NCBI GenBank assembly: GCA_002083775.1
Contig: MTEI01000001.1
Span: forward strand, 62,001-126,000
Length of the DNA: 64,000 bases
Direction: 5' to 3'
DNA from: Rhodoferax ferrireducens
GTDB lineage: Bacteria > Pseudomonadota > Gammaproteobacteria > Burkholderiales > Burkholderiaceae_C
Shown: piece after piece, positions 1 to 8,403 of the stretch
How positions within the stretch are numbered: the stretch's first letter is position 1
Layout of the letters: every line of letters starts with the position of its first letter
The notes under the pieces: generated by a model
The model's database searches: none
What the model saw: the letters and a program-made list of their open reading frames with translations, nothing else
Told to the model about the DNA's origin: nothing
Program-made: the position numbers and the translations under genes

Positions 1-1
1 T

Positions 2-268
2 GATGCCTCGCGCACCGCGGACCAGACCGCCGGCAAGCCCGACCCGCTGATGCTGCGTGAGCTGATGGCGGAGTTTGACGTACCGCCCGAGCGAACTCTG
101 ATGGTTGGTGACACTACCCACGACCTGCAGATGGCGCTCAACGCCGGCTGCTCCAGCGTGGGGGTCAGTTACGGTGCCCATGACCACGCCGTCTTTGATG
201 CGTTGGCACCGCTGTATGTGGCGCACAGTGTGCGCCAGTTGCACGACTGGATGCTGGCGCATGCCTGA
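2..268 (+). CDS. HAD-family phosphatase (phosphoglycolate phosphatase-like), 5' end outside window
   Basis: Only the C-terminal 88 residues lie in the window and the reading frame is open from the first base. A conserved Lys in KPDPLML (HAD motif III) and the acidic Mg-binding motif GDTTHDL (motif IV) are visible, followed by the usual ageing-phosphatase tail (GCSSVGVSYGAHD). Haloacid dehalogenase phosphatases of this type hydrolyse small phosphoesters such as 2-phosphoglycolate through an aspartyl-phosphate; the nucleophile Asp lies upstream of the window. Its stop overlaps the start of the Rieske gene by 8 bases, so the two are probably cotranscribed. The substrate cannot be told from this fragment. 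Confidence 0.85.
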   Translation, partial: DASRTADQTAGKPDPLMLRELMAEFDVPPERTLMVGDTTHDLQMALNAGCSSVGVSYGAHDHAVFDALAPLYVAHSVRQLHDWMLAHA

Positions 269-677
269 CACCCTCAAGACGATGGAGCCGATGCACGCCA
301 TGATCCGGTCCGGCGAGCCTGTTCTGCTGTGTGATTCCGGCGACTTGGCTGACGGCGGGGCTGGCGTGCCGTTTGAAGTGGTGTACCTGACCGAGTCCTG
401 CCACGCTTTCGCGGTGCGTTACCAGGGCACGGTCTATGCTTATCTGAACCGATGCACCCACGTGCCGATGGAACTGGACTACCAGCCCAACCAGTTTTTT
501 GACCTGACTGGTCACTGGTTGATCTGTGCCACCCACGGTGCCCTGTATGCGCCGCAAACCGGCCAGTGTCGCCTGGGGCCGTGCCGGGGTGGTCTGGTCA
601 AGATCGAGGTCAGCGAGGCCGATGGCCAAGTGCACTGGCATACTTCCGACAAACTTCAACCCGAAAAACCACTATGA
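261..677 (+). CDS. Small Rieske [2Fe-2S] protein
   Basis: A 138-residue protein with one Rieske domain. The two cluster-binding boxes are CTHVPMELD (C-x-H) and CATHGALY (C-x2-H), about 20 residues apart, as in ferredoxin-type Rieske proteins. There is no signal peptide or membrane segment, so it should be cytoplasmic and pass electrons to an unknown partner. The start at 261 is chosen because it couples to the end of the phosphatase gene (8-base overlap); upstream in-frame starts would run through that gene. Its stop overlaps the next start as ATGA. It often sits between a gph-like phosphatase and an S49 peptidase in Burkholderiales, but its redox role is not known. Confidence 0.85.
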   Translation: MPDTLKTMEPMHAMIRSGEPVLLCDSGDLADGGAGVPFEVVYLTESCHAFAVRYQGTVYAYLNRCTHVPMELDYQPNQFFDLTGHWLICATHGALYAPQTGQCRLGPCRGGLVKIEVSEADGQVHWHTSDKLQPEKPL

Positions 678-1726
678 CCGAACCTGTTGACGACGACAAA
701 GCTGGCCCGAAGCCCTCGTCAGAATATATGCCAAATCAGGCTCAAGCCCATACAGATAAAGGGCGAGTAGCTTCCGATAGCGTAGCAAATTCTGCAGGTG
801 CGGGCAGCTGGGAGCGTGCCACTTTGGAGAAACTGGCGTTTGCCACGCTGCACGAGCAGCGCCTGGCGCGGCGCTGGCGCATCTTCATCCGCTTGTCGTG
901 GCTGGTCTTCCTGGTCGCACTGGCTTGGTTCGGGTTCCAACAGACGGAGGGCCAGGCCGACGTGAGCAGCCCGCACACGGCAGTGGTCGAGATCAAGGGT
1001 GAAATCGCCTCGGGCATGGAGGCCAGTGCCGAACTGATCCTCTCCTCGGTGCGCACGGCATTTGAAGACACCGGCGCGCAAGCGGTGGTGTTGCTGATCA
1101 ACTCGCCGGGCGGCAGCCCGGTGCAGGCGGGCATCATCAACGACGAAATCCGCCGCCTCAAGGCCTTGCATCAGAAACCGGTGTATGCCGTGGTGGAAGA
1201 GTCGTGTGCCTCAGCGGCGTATTACATCGCCGTTTCAGCCGACAAAATCTATGTCGACAAGGCCAGCATTGTTGGCAGCATTGGTGTGCTGATGGACGGT
1301 TTTGGCTTCACCGGGCTGATGGAGAAGCTGGGCGTAGAGCGGCGCCTGATGACCGCCGGCGAGAACAAGGGCTTTCTGGACCCGTTCAGCCCGCAGACCG
1401 AGCCGCAGCGCGAATATGCCCAGGCCTTGCTCAACCAGATTCACCAGCAGTTCATTGACGCGGTCAAAGCTGGTCGCGGTGGGCGCCTGAAAGAGACACC
1501 TGAAACCTTCAGCGGCTTGTTCTGGAGCGGCCAGCAAGCCATTGCGCTGGGCCTGGCCGACGAACTGGGCAGTGTTGACTATGTGGCGCGTGAGGTGGTC
1601 AAAGCCGAGGAAATCATCGACTACACCCGTCGCGACAACGTGGCCGAGCGCCTGGTCAAGCGTTTTGGTGCGGCGGTGGGCTCGGCGGCGGTGCAGGCGG
1701 CCAAGTCACCTGCAGCGGTGCGCTGA
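674..1726 (+). CDS. sppA: S49 family signal-peptide-peptidase-like serine protease, membrane anchored
   Basis: A 350-residue protein: a disordered N-terminus (1-60), one membrane segment at about 73-89, then a ClpP-like S49 domain. Ser180 in SCASAAYY and Lys232 in GENKGFLD form the expected Ser-Lys dyad; their 52-residue spacing equals that of Bacillus SppA. The length matches the short SppA type rather than the double-length E. coli enzyme. The family degrades signal-peptide remnants in the membrane and may act on other membrane proteins. Start at 674 overlaps the Rieske stop (ATGA). Residues about 22-36 are encoded by a degenerate copy of the window's palindromic repeat, in a region with no conserved function. 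Confidence 0.88.
   Translation: MTEPVDDDKAGPKPSSEYMPNQAQAHTDKGRVASDSVANSAGAGSWERATLEKLAFATLHEQRLARRWRIFIRLSWLVFLVALAWFGFQQTEGQADVSSPHTAVVEIKGEIASGMEASAELILSSVRTAFEDTGAQAVVLLINSPGGSPVQAGIINDEIRRLKALHQKPVYAVVEESCASAAYYIAVSADKIYVDKASIVGSIGVLMDGFGFTGLMEKLGVERRLMTAGENKGFLDPFSPQTEPQREYAQALLNQIHQQFIDAVKAGRGGRLKETPETFSGLFWSGQQAIALGLADELGSVDYVAREVVKAEEIIDYTRRDNVAERLVKRFGAAVGSAAVQAAKSPAAVR
738..779 (-). repeat. Degenerate palindromic element inside the sppA-like gene
   Basis: The stretch keeps GGCTCAAGCCC, then ATACAGATAAAGGGC and GTAGCTTCC, in the order of the reverse-orientation consensus GGCCTCTAGCCCTTAT..ATAAAGGGCTAGCAGCTATC seen at 21503 and 63320. It is read as part of the peptide AHTDKGRVAS. 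Two bases are missing from the left arm relative to the consensus, so the palindrome is weakened. The match was made by eye. Confidence 0.5.
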
Positions 1727-1730
1727 CCGC

Positions 1731-2513
1731 TCAGCGTCCGATGGCAAACACGGCCGGGGTCGCATTGTTCAGTGGGCCGGTTTTTTTCTTCCAGTTTTTC
1801 ACGCTGTCACTCACCAGTTGCGCACGCACCAAAGTCAGCCCTGACCCAATGGCCAGGCGGGTATTATGCTGCAATGTCTGTAGCAAGGCTTGCAGCATGG
1901 CCAGATTGCGGTAGGGCGTTTCGATGAACAACTGGGTTTGCCCGCTGCGTAGCGCCAGCGCTTCAAGTTCGCGAATGCGTCCGGCGCGATCAGCCGGGTC
2001 TTGCGGCAGGTAACCGACAAACGCAAAGTTTTGTCCGTTCAGCCCGCTGGCCGCCAGGGCGAGCAACAGCGACACCGGCCCCACCAGCGGCTTGACCTGG
2101 ATGCCGAAATCATGCGCGGCACGCACGACCGACGAGCCCGGGTCGGCGATGGCGGGCATGCCGGCTTCGCTGATCAGGCCCAGGTCATGCCCATCCAGCG
2201 CGGGTTGCAGCAGGTGGCGGGCGTCAAAGTGACCGTTGTGGTCGCCTTTTTTGTGTACTTCACGCGGCAACTCCACCAACTGCATCTCTTGAATGCTGCA
2301 GCACAGCGGTGTGACCTCATGGATGCGTTTGAGGTAAGCGCGGGCCGATTTGGCGTTTTCGCACACCCAGTGACGCAGGCCCGCGGCGGCCTGCAGTGTG
2401 CCCAGCGGCAGCGTGGCTTGTAAATCTGGCGTTTCGTCGCAGCCAAAATCCAGCGGCGCGGGCACCAGGTACAGCGTGCCCGGGGTCAGGGTCGAAGTGT
2501 TGGTCATAGTCAT
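1731..2513 (-). CDS. SAM-dependent methyltransferase, tetrapyrrole-methylase fold (RsmI-like)
   Basis: A 260-residue protein of the tetrapyrrole (corrin/porphyrin) methylase superfamily. Visible signatures are the N-terminal GTLYLVPAPL strand, the LISEAGMPAIADPG loop and the GPVSLLLALAASG segment, all typical of RsmI, which 2'-O-methylates C1402 of 16S rRNA. It departs from canonical RsmI in the middle and C-terminal parts, so it may be a paralogue with a different target. The start overlaps the maf stop by four bases (ATGA), indicating translational coupling; a second ATG two codons downstream is possible. It converges on the S49 gene with only 4 bases between them. Confidence 0.8.
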   Translation of the reverse strand: MTMTNTSTLTPGTLYLVPAPLDFGCDETPDLQATLPLGTLQAAAGLRHWVCENAKSARAYLKRIHEVTPLCCSIQEMQLVELPREVHKKGDHNGHFDARHLLQPALDGHDLGLISEAGMPAIADPGSSVVRAAHDFGIQVKPLVGPVSLLLALAASGLNGQNFAFVGYLPQDPADRAGRIRELEALALRSGQTQLFIETPYRNLAMLQALLQTLQHNTRLAIGSGLTLVRAQLVSDSVKNWKKKTGPLNNATPAVFAIGR

Positions 2514-3103
2514 AACAACGTGATGCCAGCGGCTTCGATCATGCGGATGGTGCGGATCAGCGGCAGACCGATCAGCGCCGTCGGGTCGTCGTTATCGATG
2601 TATTCCAGCAGCGTGATGCCCAGGCCCTCACTTTTGGCGCTACCGGCGCAGTCGTAAGGTGTCTCAGCCAGCAGGTAGGCTTCAATCTGTGCATCGCTCA
2701 ATTCTCGAAACTTCACTTTGACCTGGGCCAGCTCGGTCTGGGCAAAGCCGGTTTCCCGGCAAACCACCGCCACAGCGGTCTGAAACACCACGGTCTTGCC
2801 GCGCATGGTCTGCAATTGATGGACGGCGCGGGCATGGTTGCCAGGTTTGCCCAGGGTCTGGCCGTCCAGGTCCGCCACCTGATCCGAGCCAATCACCACC
2901 GCGCCAGGATGGGCCTGTGCCACCGATTGCGCCTTGGCCAGCGCCAGGCGGCAGGCCATGTCTGGCGGCGATTCTCCTGGCAGCGGGGCTTCGTCGACCT
3001 CCGAGGCGACAACCGAGAAGGGCAAACACAAGCGCTCCAGCAATTGGCGGCGGTAGACCGAGGTGGAGCCGAGGATCAGGGGGCGTTGGGGTTTGGATGA
3101 CAT
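2510..3103 (-). CDS. Maf/YceF-type nucleoside triphosphate pyrophosphatase
   Basis: A 197-residue Maf-superfamily protein. It has the N-terminal LGSTSVYRRQLLERL motif, the EVDE acidic stretch near residue 37 and the VIGSDQVADLDG motif with the catalytic Asp, plus the C-terminal AGSAKSEG and LIGLPL segments. The YceF subgroup hydrolyses modified nucleotides such as m7GTP to the monophosphate. Maf is the first gene of a two-gene reverse operon with the methyltransferase. It is divergent from yceD with only 26 bp between the starts, so the two promoters must overlap. Confidence 0.88.
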   Translation of the reverse strand: MSSKPQRPLILGSTSVYRRQLLERLCLPFSVVASEVDEAPLPGESPPDMACRLALAKAQSVAQAHPGAVVIGSDQVADLDGQTLGKPGNHARAVHQLQTMRGKTVVFQTAVAVVCRETGFAQTELAQVKVKFRELSDAQIEAYLLAETPYDCAGSAKSEGLGITLLEYIDNDDPTALIGLPLIRTIRMIEAAGITLL

Positions 3104-3129
3104 GCCGTGATTCTCTTACACTGCGTCTC

Positions 3130-3669
3130 ATGACCGAACACACGCATCCCCCTTATCTCGATGTCAAAAACGCAGCGCAGGCCAGTCTGCACTTGGAAGG
3201 CCACGATAAGCTCTCGAATTACGAGCGTCTGACCCATGAAGCTAAAGGGCTGGCAGCTAACAACCCGTTGCATTGGACGGCACTGACCGAGCTGCGCGCC
3301 GATGTCTCCGGGCAGCCCGCAGCATGGTTGCGCTTGACAGTGACCACCTCCTTGCCGCAAATTTGCCAACGTTGTCTGGAGCCGGTGGATGTGGCGGTTC
3401 AGCTCGAGCGGGAGTTCCGGTTTGTCGAGAGCGAGGCGGTGGCTGAGGCGCAGGACGACGACTGTGAAGAAGATTTGCTGGTCACCAGTCGCGAGTTTGA
3501 CCTGGCGGCGCTGATTGAAGACGAGGTGCTGCTGGCCATGCCGCTGGTGCCGCGCCATGACACCTGCCCGGTCAACGTCAAGATGGTGGCGGCGGACCCA
3601 GACTTTGACGCCCCGGTCGAGAAACCCAATCCGTTTGCCGTGCTGGCGCAGCTCAAGGGCAAGGATTGA
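3130..3669 (+). CDS. yceD: YceD family protein (DUF177), 23S rRNA accumulation protein-like
   Basis: A 179-residue DUF177 protein. The family's cysteine motif is seen as ICQRCLEPV near residue 80 and a later HDTCP, followed by an acidic stretch and the conserved NPFAVLAQLK terminus. YceD is nearly always upstream of rpmF, as here, and has been linked to 23S rRNA accumulation; its biochemical role is unsettled. ATG at 3130 is chosen because upstream in-frame starts would run into the divergent maf gene. Residues about 29-43 (THEAKGLAAN) coincide with a degenerate copy of the dispersed palindromic element in a poorly conserved region. Confidence 0.88.
   Translation: MTEHTHPPYLDVKNAAQASLHLEGHDKLSNYERLTHEAKGLAANNPLHWTALTELRADVSGQPAAWLRLTVTTSLPQICQRCLEPVDVAVQLEREFRFVESEAVAEAQDDDCEEDLLVTSREFDLAALIEDEVLLAMPLVPRHDTCPVNVKMVAADPDFDAPVEKPNPFAVLAQLKGKD
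3216..3258 (-). repeat. Possible degenerate palindromic element inside yceD
   Basis: GCTAAAGGGCTGGCAGCTAAC closely matches the right half of the reverse-orientation consensus (ATAAAGGGCTAGCAGCTATC), and the preceding GTCTGACCCATGAA aligns with CCTCTAGCCCTTAT at about half its positions. It is read in the same frame as the copies in the sppA-like and citE-like genes. The left arm is poorly preserved, so chance similarity cannot be excluded. Confidence 0.35.
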
Positions 3670-3682
3670 TCCGGGCATGGGC

Positions 3683-3712
3683 TTGTCTTGGCGGCATGGC
3701 TTGGGTTATACT
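3683..3712 (+). promoter_or_regulatory. Candidate sigma-70 promoter for rpmF-plsX-fab
   Basis: TTGTCT at 3683-3688 and TATACT at 3707-3712 are separated by 18 bases, just after the yceD stop and about 90 bases before rpmF. Both hexamers match the consensus only in part. The position fits a separate strong promoter for ribosomal protein L32. Confidence 0.4.
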
Positions 3713-3801
3713 CTACAGCTTTTGCGCAACAGACCTGCGTGCATCTCAATAACCCCAAGCTGCCTGATTGCAGGTGGCTTTACAGTCTTTAGGAGCGGAA
3801 C

Positions 3802-3984
3802 ATGGCCGTCCAACAAAACAAGAAGTCACCTTCCAAGCGCGGTATGCACCGTTCACACAACGCCTTGGTGGTGCCCGGCATTGCCGTGGAACCCACCACC
3901 GGTGAAACACACTTGCGTCACCACATCAGCCCGACAGGTTTTTACCGTGGTCGCAAGGTGCTGAAGACCAAGTCTGAAGCCTGA
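3802..3984 (+). CDS. rpmF: 50S ribosomal protein L32
   Basis: A 60-residue basic protein starting [20 protein letters not shown], the L32 signature. It is a component of the large ribosomal subunit. The zinc-binding cysteines present in some L32 proteins are absent (CxxC replaced by the [14 protein letters not shown] region), which is the usual zinc-free C-minus form in this group. A GGAGCGGAAC Shine-Dalgarno stretch precedes the ATG. The gene lies between yceD and plsX, the standard proteobacterial order, and is separated from plsX by a hairpin that may partly terminate transcription. Confidence 0.97.
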   Translation: MAVQQNKKSPSKRGMHRSHNALVVPGIAVEPTTGETHLRHHISPTGFYRGRKVLKTKSEA

Positions 3985-4005
3985 CCCGCGTTGAACGCAT
4001 TCTTA

Positions 4006-4042
4006 GGCCCGTGGCTACCTTAGCGTGTAGCCCCGGGCCTTT
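4006..4042 (+). terminator. Hairpin between rpmF and plsX, possible partial terminator
   Basis: GGCCCG-t-GGCTAC pairs with GTAGCC-c-CGGGCC (12 base pairs and one mismatch, loop about 8 bases) and is followed by TTTGCATTT. The T-run is short, so read-through into plsX is likely and the hairpin may set the high L32 to low PlsX ratio. Confidence 0.6.
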
Positions 4043-4113
4043 GCATTTGTGGCTTGATTTGTTGGGTTAGGTTCTCCTTGGTTCGTTTTGACGCCTGCTG
4101 GTTGTAGCTATTC

Positions 4114-5163
4114 ATGATCACTATCGCTGTTGACTGTATGGGGGGCGACCACGGCCCTCGCATCACCCTGCCTGCTTGTACCCGTTTTCTGGAGCAATAC
4201 CCTGAAGCCAGGTTGATTGTGGTGGGGTTGCCTGAAAGCATGAAGGGCTACACCCACCCGCGAGCCACCGTGGTGCTGGCCAGTGAGGTGGTCACCATGG
4301 ATGATCCGCTGGAAGTGGCCCTGCGGCGCAAAAAAGACTCGACCATGCGGGTTGCGATCACGCAAGTGAAAGACGGCGCGGCCCAGGCGGTGGTGTCGGC
4401 GGGCAATACCGGCGCCCTGATGGCCATCTCGCGTTACGTCCTGAAAACCCTGGAAGGCATCGACCGCCCCGCCATCGCCGGTCAGATTCCCAATGCAAAA
4501 GGCCTGGGCACCACGGTGCTGGACATGGGGGCCAACGTGGATTGCACGGCCGAGCATCTGGTGCAGTTTGCGGTGATGGGCTCAGCCTTGGTGTCTGTGC
4601 TGAGCGGTAACGAAACCCCGACCGTGGGTTTACTCAATATTGGTGAAGAGGCCATCAAAGGTAACGAAGTCATCAAAAAAACGGGTGAATTGCTGCGAAT
4701 TGCCTCCAAAACAGGCGATCTCAATTTCTATGGCAATGTCGAAGGCAATGACATTTTCAAAGGAACAGCGGATATCGTGATCTGCGACGGCTTTGTGGGT
4801 AACGTGGCTTTAAAAGCCAGCGAGGGCTTGGCCGGGATGATCGTGGACTTCCTGAAAAAAGAGTTTTCGCGCAATATTTTCACCAAAATGTCAGCTTTTG
4901 TGGCTTATCCCGTTATATCAGCGCTTAAAAAACGTATGGACCATCGCCGTTACAACGGTGGTGCCTTGTTGGGCTTGCGTGGTCTGGTATTCAAGAGCCA
5001 CGGCTCTGCCGACGAGATGGCGTTTGGCTTCGCTTTGGCTCGGGCGTATGATGCGGCCCGCAACGATCTGCTGGAGCAGGTGCGCATCCGGATCGCCCAT
5101 GCAGCGCCCTTGTTGGTGCCAGCAGACCACCGAGAATTGAGCGAAGCCGCTGTTTTAGCCTGA
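4114..5163 (+). CDS. plsX: Phosphate acyltransferase PlsX
   Basis: A 349-residue protein beginning [15 protein letters not shown], the PlsX signature, with [19 protein letters not shown] and the glycine-rich [13 protein letters not shown] segments. It converts acyl-ACP to acyl-phosphate, the donor for PlsY in phospholipid synthesis, as a peripheral membrane enzyme. The C-terminal tail (after about 320) is longer than in many homologues. It lies directly before fabH with 3 bases between stop and next start, so it belongs to the fatty-acid operon. Confidence 0.97.
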   Translation: MITIAVDCMGGDHGPRITLPACTRFLEQYPEARLIVVGLPESMKGYTHPRATVVLASEVVTMDDPLEVALRRKKDSTMRVAITQVKDGAAQAVVSAGNTGALMAISRYVLKTLEGIDRPAIAGQIPNAKGLGTTVLDMGANVDCTAEHLVQFAVMGSALVSVLSGNETPTVGLLNIGEEAIKGNEVIKKTGELLRIASKTGDLNFYGNVEGNDIFKGTADIVICDGFVGNVALKASEGLAGMIVDFLKKEFSRNIFTKMSAFVAYPVISALKKRMDHRRYNGGALLGLRGLVFKSHGSADEMAFGFALARAYDAARNDLLEQVRIRIAHAAPLLVPADHRELSEAAVLA

Positions 5164-5166
5164 TTT

Positions 5167-6144
5167 ATGAACACTTACGCACGGATCACCGGGACTGGCA
5201 GCTATTTGCCGCCCAATCGTTTGACCAACGCTGACCTGGTCAGCCAATTGGCAGCGCAGGGTGTGGAAAGTAACGACGAATGGATTGTGGAGCGTACCGG
5301 CATCCGGGCGCGCCACTTTGCTGCGCCGGGGATGGCCTGCAGTGACATGGCCTTGCAGGCCTGCCAACATGCCTTGCAGGCTGCAGGCGTCACCGCTCAG
5401 GATATTGATCTGATCATCGTAGGCACGTCGACGCCAGACATGGTGTTTCCCTCGACCGCCAGTATTTTGCAGGGCAAGCTGGGTGCCGCCGGGGGCGCGG
5501 CTTTTGATGTGCAGGCGGTGTGCAGTGGTTTTATCTACGCGCTGACCGTCGCTGACGCGATGATCCGCTGCGGTTCTGCCAAGCGGGCTTTGGTGGTGGG
5601 TGCAGAGATTTTTTCGCGCATTCTGGACTTTCAGGACCGCACCACCTGTGTGTTGTTTGGTGACGGCGCTGGTGCCGTGGTGCTGGAGGCATCTGACGAG
5701 CCTGGCATTTTGGCCACCGATATCCACGCCGATGGCAAGTACACCAACATCTTGTGTGTGCCAGGCCATGTGGCGGGTGGAAAAATTCAGGGTGAACCTC
5801 TTTTACGCATGGACGGCCAGGCCGTGTTCAAGCTGGCTGTGGGCTTGTTGGACGAAACAGCGCGTGCAGTTTTGGCCAAAGCGGGCAAAACCGCTGCCGA
5901 CGTTGACTGGCTGGTGCCGCACCAGGCCAACATCCGCATCATGCAAAGTACGGCGCGCAAGCTCAAAATTCCGATGGACAGGGTGGTGATTACCGTTGAT
6001 CAGCACGGCAACACCTCGGCGGCATCGATCCCCCTGGCGCTGGACACGGCGGTGCGTAGCGGGCAGATCAAGCCTGGCCAAACATTGCTTCTGGAGGGTG
6101 TGGGCGGTGGCTTCACCTGGGGCTCAATACTTCTGAAAATATAG
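5167..6144 (+). CDS. fabH: Beta-ketoacyl-ACP synthase III
   Basis: A 325-residue KAS III. The catalytic triad is Cys119 in [12 protein letters not shown], His252 in PHQANIRI and Asn282 in HGNTSAAS. It condenses acetyl-CoA with malonyl-ACP to start fatty-acid chains. It follows plsX immediately and precedes fabD. The TAG stop codon is formed by the first bases of a palindromic element (ATAGCT...), so the element's arrival may have fixed the present C-terminus (GSILLKI), which has normal length for the family. Confidence 0.97.
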   Translation: MNTYARITGTGSYLPPNRLTNADLVSQLAAQGVESNDEWIVERTGIRARHFAAPGMACSDMALQACQHALQAAGVTAQDIDLIIVGTSTPDMVFPSTASILQGKLGAAGGAAFDVQAVCSGFIYALTVADAMIRCGSAKRALVVGAEIFSRILDFQDRTTCVLFGDGAGAVVLEASDEPGILATDIHADGKYTNILCVPGHVAGGKIQGEPLLRMDGQAVFKLAVGLLDETARAVLAKAGKTAADVDWLVPHQANIRIMQSTARKLKIPMDRVVITVDQHGNTSAASIPLALDTAVRSGQIKPGQTLLLEGVGGGFTWGSILLKI

Positions 6145-6183
6145 CTGTTAGCCCTTATCCAATAAGGGCTAGAGGCATATTTA
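6138..6183 (+). repeat. Palindromic element, intergenic copy after fabH
   Basis: A full forward-orientation copy: ATAGCTGTTAGCCCTTAT, a CCA spacer, then ATAAGGGCTAGAGGC. The inner arms (AGCCCTTAT and ATAAGGGCT) are a perfect inverted repeat. The fabH stop TAG is at bases 6142-6144 within the left flank. The rest of the 72-base fabH-fabD gap is AT-rich. Confidence 0.85.
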
Positions 6184-6216
6184 TTATATATTCTTGCACT
6201 GAATTCAGCAACGTTT

Positions 6217-7173
6217 ATGAAACTATTTGCATTTGTTTTTCCGGGCCAGGGTTCGCAGTCGGTCGGCATGCTCGACGGCTGGGGCGATCACCCACAGGTG
6301 ATGTCGGCTTTGGCGGAAGCCTCTGACGCGCTGGGTGAGGATGTGGGAGCGTTGATCAAAAACGGCCCCAAAGAAGCCTTGGCGCTGACCACCAACACCC
6401 AACCGGTGATGCTGGTGGCCGGTGTGGCGGCTTATCGCGTCTGGATGGCAGAGGTGGGCATGGCGCCCGCCGCGGTGGCCGGGCATTCTCTGGGCGAGTA
6501 TTCGGCGCTGGTGGCGTCGGGCGTTTTGACGCTGGCGCAGGCGGCACCACTGGTGCGTTTTCGGGCGCAGGCGATGCAGGAAGCTGTGCCCGTGGGTGTG
6601 GGGGCGATGGCCGCCATTTTGGGCATGGAAGCTTCCAAAGTGATCGCTATCTGCGCCGAGGTGACGGCGGCTTTCGGCGAAAACACCGTTGAAGTCGTGG
6701 AGGCGGTCAATTTCAACGACCCCGGCCAGACGGTGATTGCAGGCTCCAAAGCGGCAGTGGATCAGGCTTGTGTGGCGCTCAAAGCCCAGGGCGCCAAACG
6801 CGCTTTGCCGCTGCCGGTGTCGGCACCGTTCCACTCCAGTTTGATGAAACCCGCCGCGCTCAAGCTCAAAGACAAACTCGACGCCACTGAATTTGCCGCA
6901 CCAAAGATCCCGGTGATCAACAACATCGACGTAGCGGTAGAGCATGATCCCAATCGCATCCGTGACGCGCTGGTGCGCCAGGCTTTTGGCCCGGTGCGCT
7001 GGGTGGAATGTGTGCAAGCCCTGCAGGCGCGTGGTTTGGCCACGCTGGTCGAGTGTGGCCCCGGCAAGGTGCTGGCAGGCATGACCAAACGCATCGCCGC
7101 AGACATGCGGGGCCTGCCCCTGTTCGATGTGGCCAGCCTGGCCGAGGTCAAAACAAGTCTTCTGGAAGCCTGA
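6217..7173 (+). CDS. fabD: Malonyl-CoA:ACP transacylase
   Basis: A 318-residue FabD. It has the oxyanion-hole motif FPGQGSQ (residues 8-14), the nucleophile Ser91 in GHSLGEYSAL, and His206 in SAPFHSSLM, completing the Ser-His dyad. It moves the malonyl group from CoA to the ACP phosphopantetheine, feeding FabH and FabF. The gene begins 72 bases after fabH, the gap being filled by a palindromic element, and ends 4 bases before fabG. Confidence 0.97.
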   Translation: MKLFAFVFPGQGSQSVGMLDGWGDHPQVMSALAEASDALGEDVGALIKNGPKEALALTTNTQPVMLVAGVAAYRVWMAEVGMAPAAVAGHSLGEYSALVASGVLTLAQAAPLVRFRAQAMQEAVPVGVGAMAAILGMEASKVIAICAEVTAAFGENTVEVVEAVNFNDPGQTVIAGSKAAVDQACVALKAQGAKRALPLPVSAPFHSSLMKPAALKLKDKLDATEFAAPKIPVINNIDVAVEHDPNRIRDALVRQAFGPVRWVECVQALQARGLATLVECGPGKVLAGMTKRIAADMRGLPLFDVASLAEVKTSLLEA

Positions 7174-7177
7174 ACTC

Positions 7178-7927
7178 ATGAGTGAACTGACATTCGCGGG
7201 CCAAGTCGCCCTGGTGACCGGCGCTTCGCGCGGCATTGGTGCGGCGATTGCGCTGCAGCTGGCGCAGCAAGGCCTCAAGGTCATCGGCACCGCCACCACC
7301 GATGATGGCGCCGCCAAGATCAGCCAGGCGTTGGCCGCCTTTGCTGGCTGCAGCGGCCAGACGCTCAACGTCAACGACGCTGCAGGTGTCGACGCATTGA
7401 TCGATGGCATCGTCAAAACCCATGGCGGCTTGCAGATTCTGGTGAACAACGCCGGTATCACCCGCGACAACCTGGCCATGCGCATGAAAGACGACGAGTG
7501 GGACGCGGTGCTGGACACCAACCTCAAAGCGGTTTTTCGCATGAGCCGCGCCGTGATGCGCACCATGATGAAGCAGCGTTATGGTCGCATCATCAGCATC
7601 ACCTCGGTGGTGGGCGCGTCCGGCAATCCTGGTCAAGCCAATTACGCGGCTGCCAAGGCCGGCGTGGCGGGCATGACCCGTGCGCTGGCGCGGGAACTGG
7701 GTTCGCGCAACATCACGGTCAATTGCATCGCCCCGGGTTTTATCGAGACTGACATGACCGCTGGCCTGCCACCAGAGCAGCACAAGGCCTTGTTGGGGCA
7801 GATTCCGTTGGGCCACCTCGGCAAGCCATCAGACATTGCGCACGCGGTGGCCTACTTGGCCTCGCCGCAGGCGTCTTACGTGACCGGCCAGGAATTGCAT
7901 GTCAACGGTGGCATGTTCATGGCATGA
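7178..7927 (+). CDS. fabG: 3-oxoacyl-ACP reductase
   Basis: A 249-residue short-chain dehydrogenase. The NADPH-binding TGASRGIG lies at residues 14-21, NNAG at 90-93, and the catalytic Ser143, Tyr156 and Lys160 in the SVVGASGNPGQANYAAAKAG region have the canonical 13- and 4-residue spacings. It reduces 3-ketoacyl-ACP in each elongation round. ATG at 7178 is chosen over an upstream in-frame start inside fabD because it gives the standard MSELTFAGQVALVTG N-terminus. The operon continues to acpP. Confidence 0.96.
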   Translation: MSELTFAGQVALVTGASRGIGAAIALQLAQQGLKVIGTATTDDGAAKISQALAAFAGCSGQTLNVNDAAGVDALIDGIVKTHGGLQILVNNAGITRDNLAMRMKDDEWDAVLDTNLKAVFRMSRAVMRTMMKQRYGRIISITSVVGASGNPGQANYAAAKAGVAGMTRALARELGSRNITVNCIAPGFIETDMTAGLPPEQHKALLGQIPLGHLGKPSDIAHAVAYLASPQASYVTGQELHVNGGMFMA

Positions 7928-7974
7928 CCGGTGTATAAATCGGAGTAATCCAGCCGCAATGTCCGTCCGGTTAA

Positions 7975-8250
<276 letters not shown>

Positions 8251-8342
8251 TTTTTGCAAAAAGGTGGCGCTGTTTGGCGCTGCCACCGCTGTCGGGGTCT
8301 GTGCGCTGAAGCCAGACTGGCCCGGCAGCGACAAGTTTCACA

Positions 8343-8374
8343 GCCTGATGCCTGCACAGGGCATCGGGCTTTTT
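8343..8374 (+). terminator. Intrinsic terminator between acpP and fabF
   Basis: GCCTGATGCC and GGGCATCGGGC form a stem of about ten pairs with one G-T pair, followed by TTTTT. It lies 30 bases before the fabF ATG, so some polymerase must read through or fabF must have another start point. Confidence 0.7.
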
Positions 8375-8403
8375 ACAGACGAACCACTGACTGCAATATC
8401 CAT

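Noticed and set aside
4105..4127. GTAGCTATTCATG before plsX as a remnant of the palindromic element
   Set aside because: Only the TAGCTAT flank matches, too short to support.
6223..7566. A 447-codon reverse frame across fabD and fabG
   Set aside because: Shadow of two well-conserved enzymes; no ribosome-binding site or recognisable motif.
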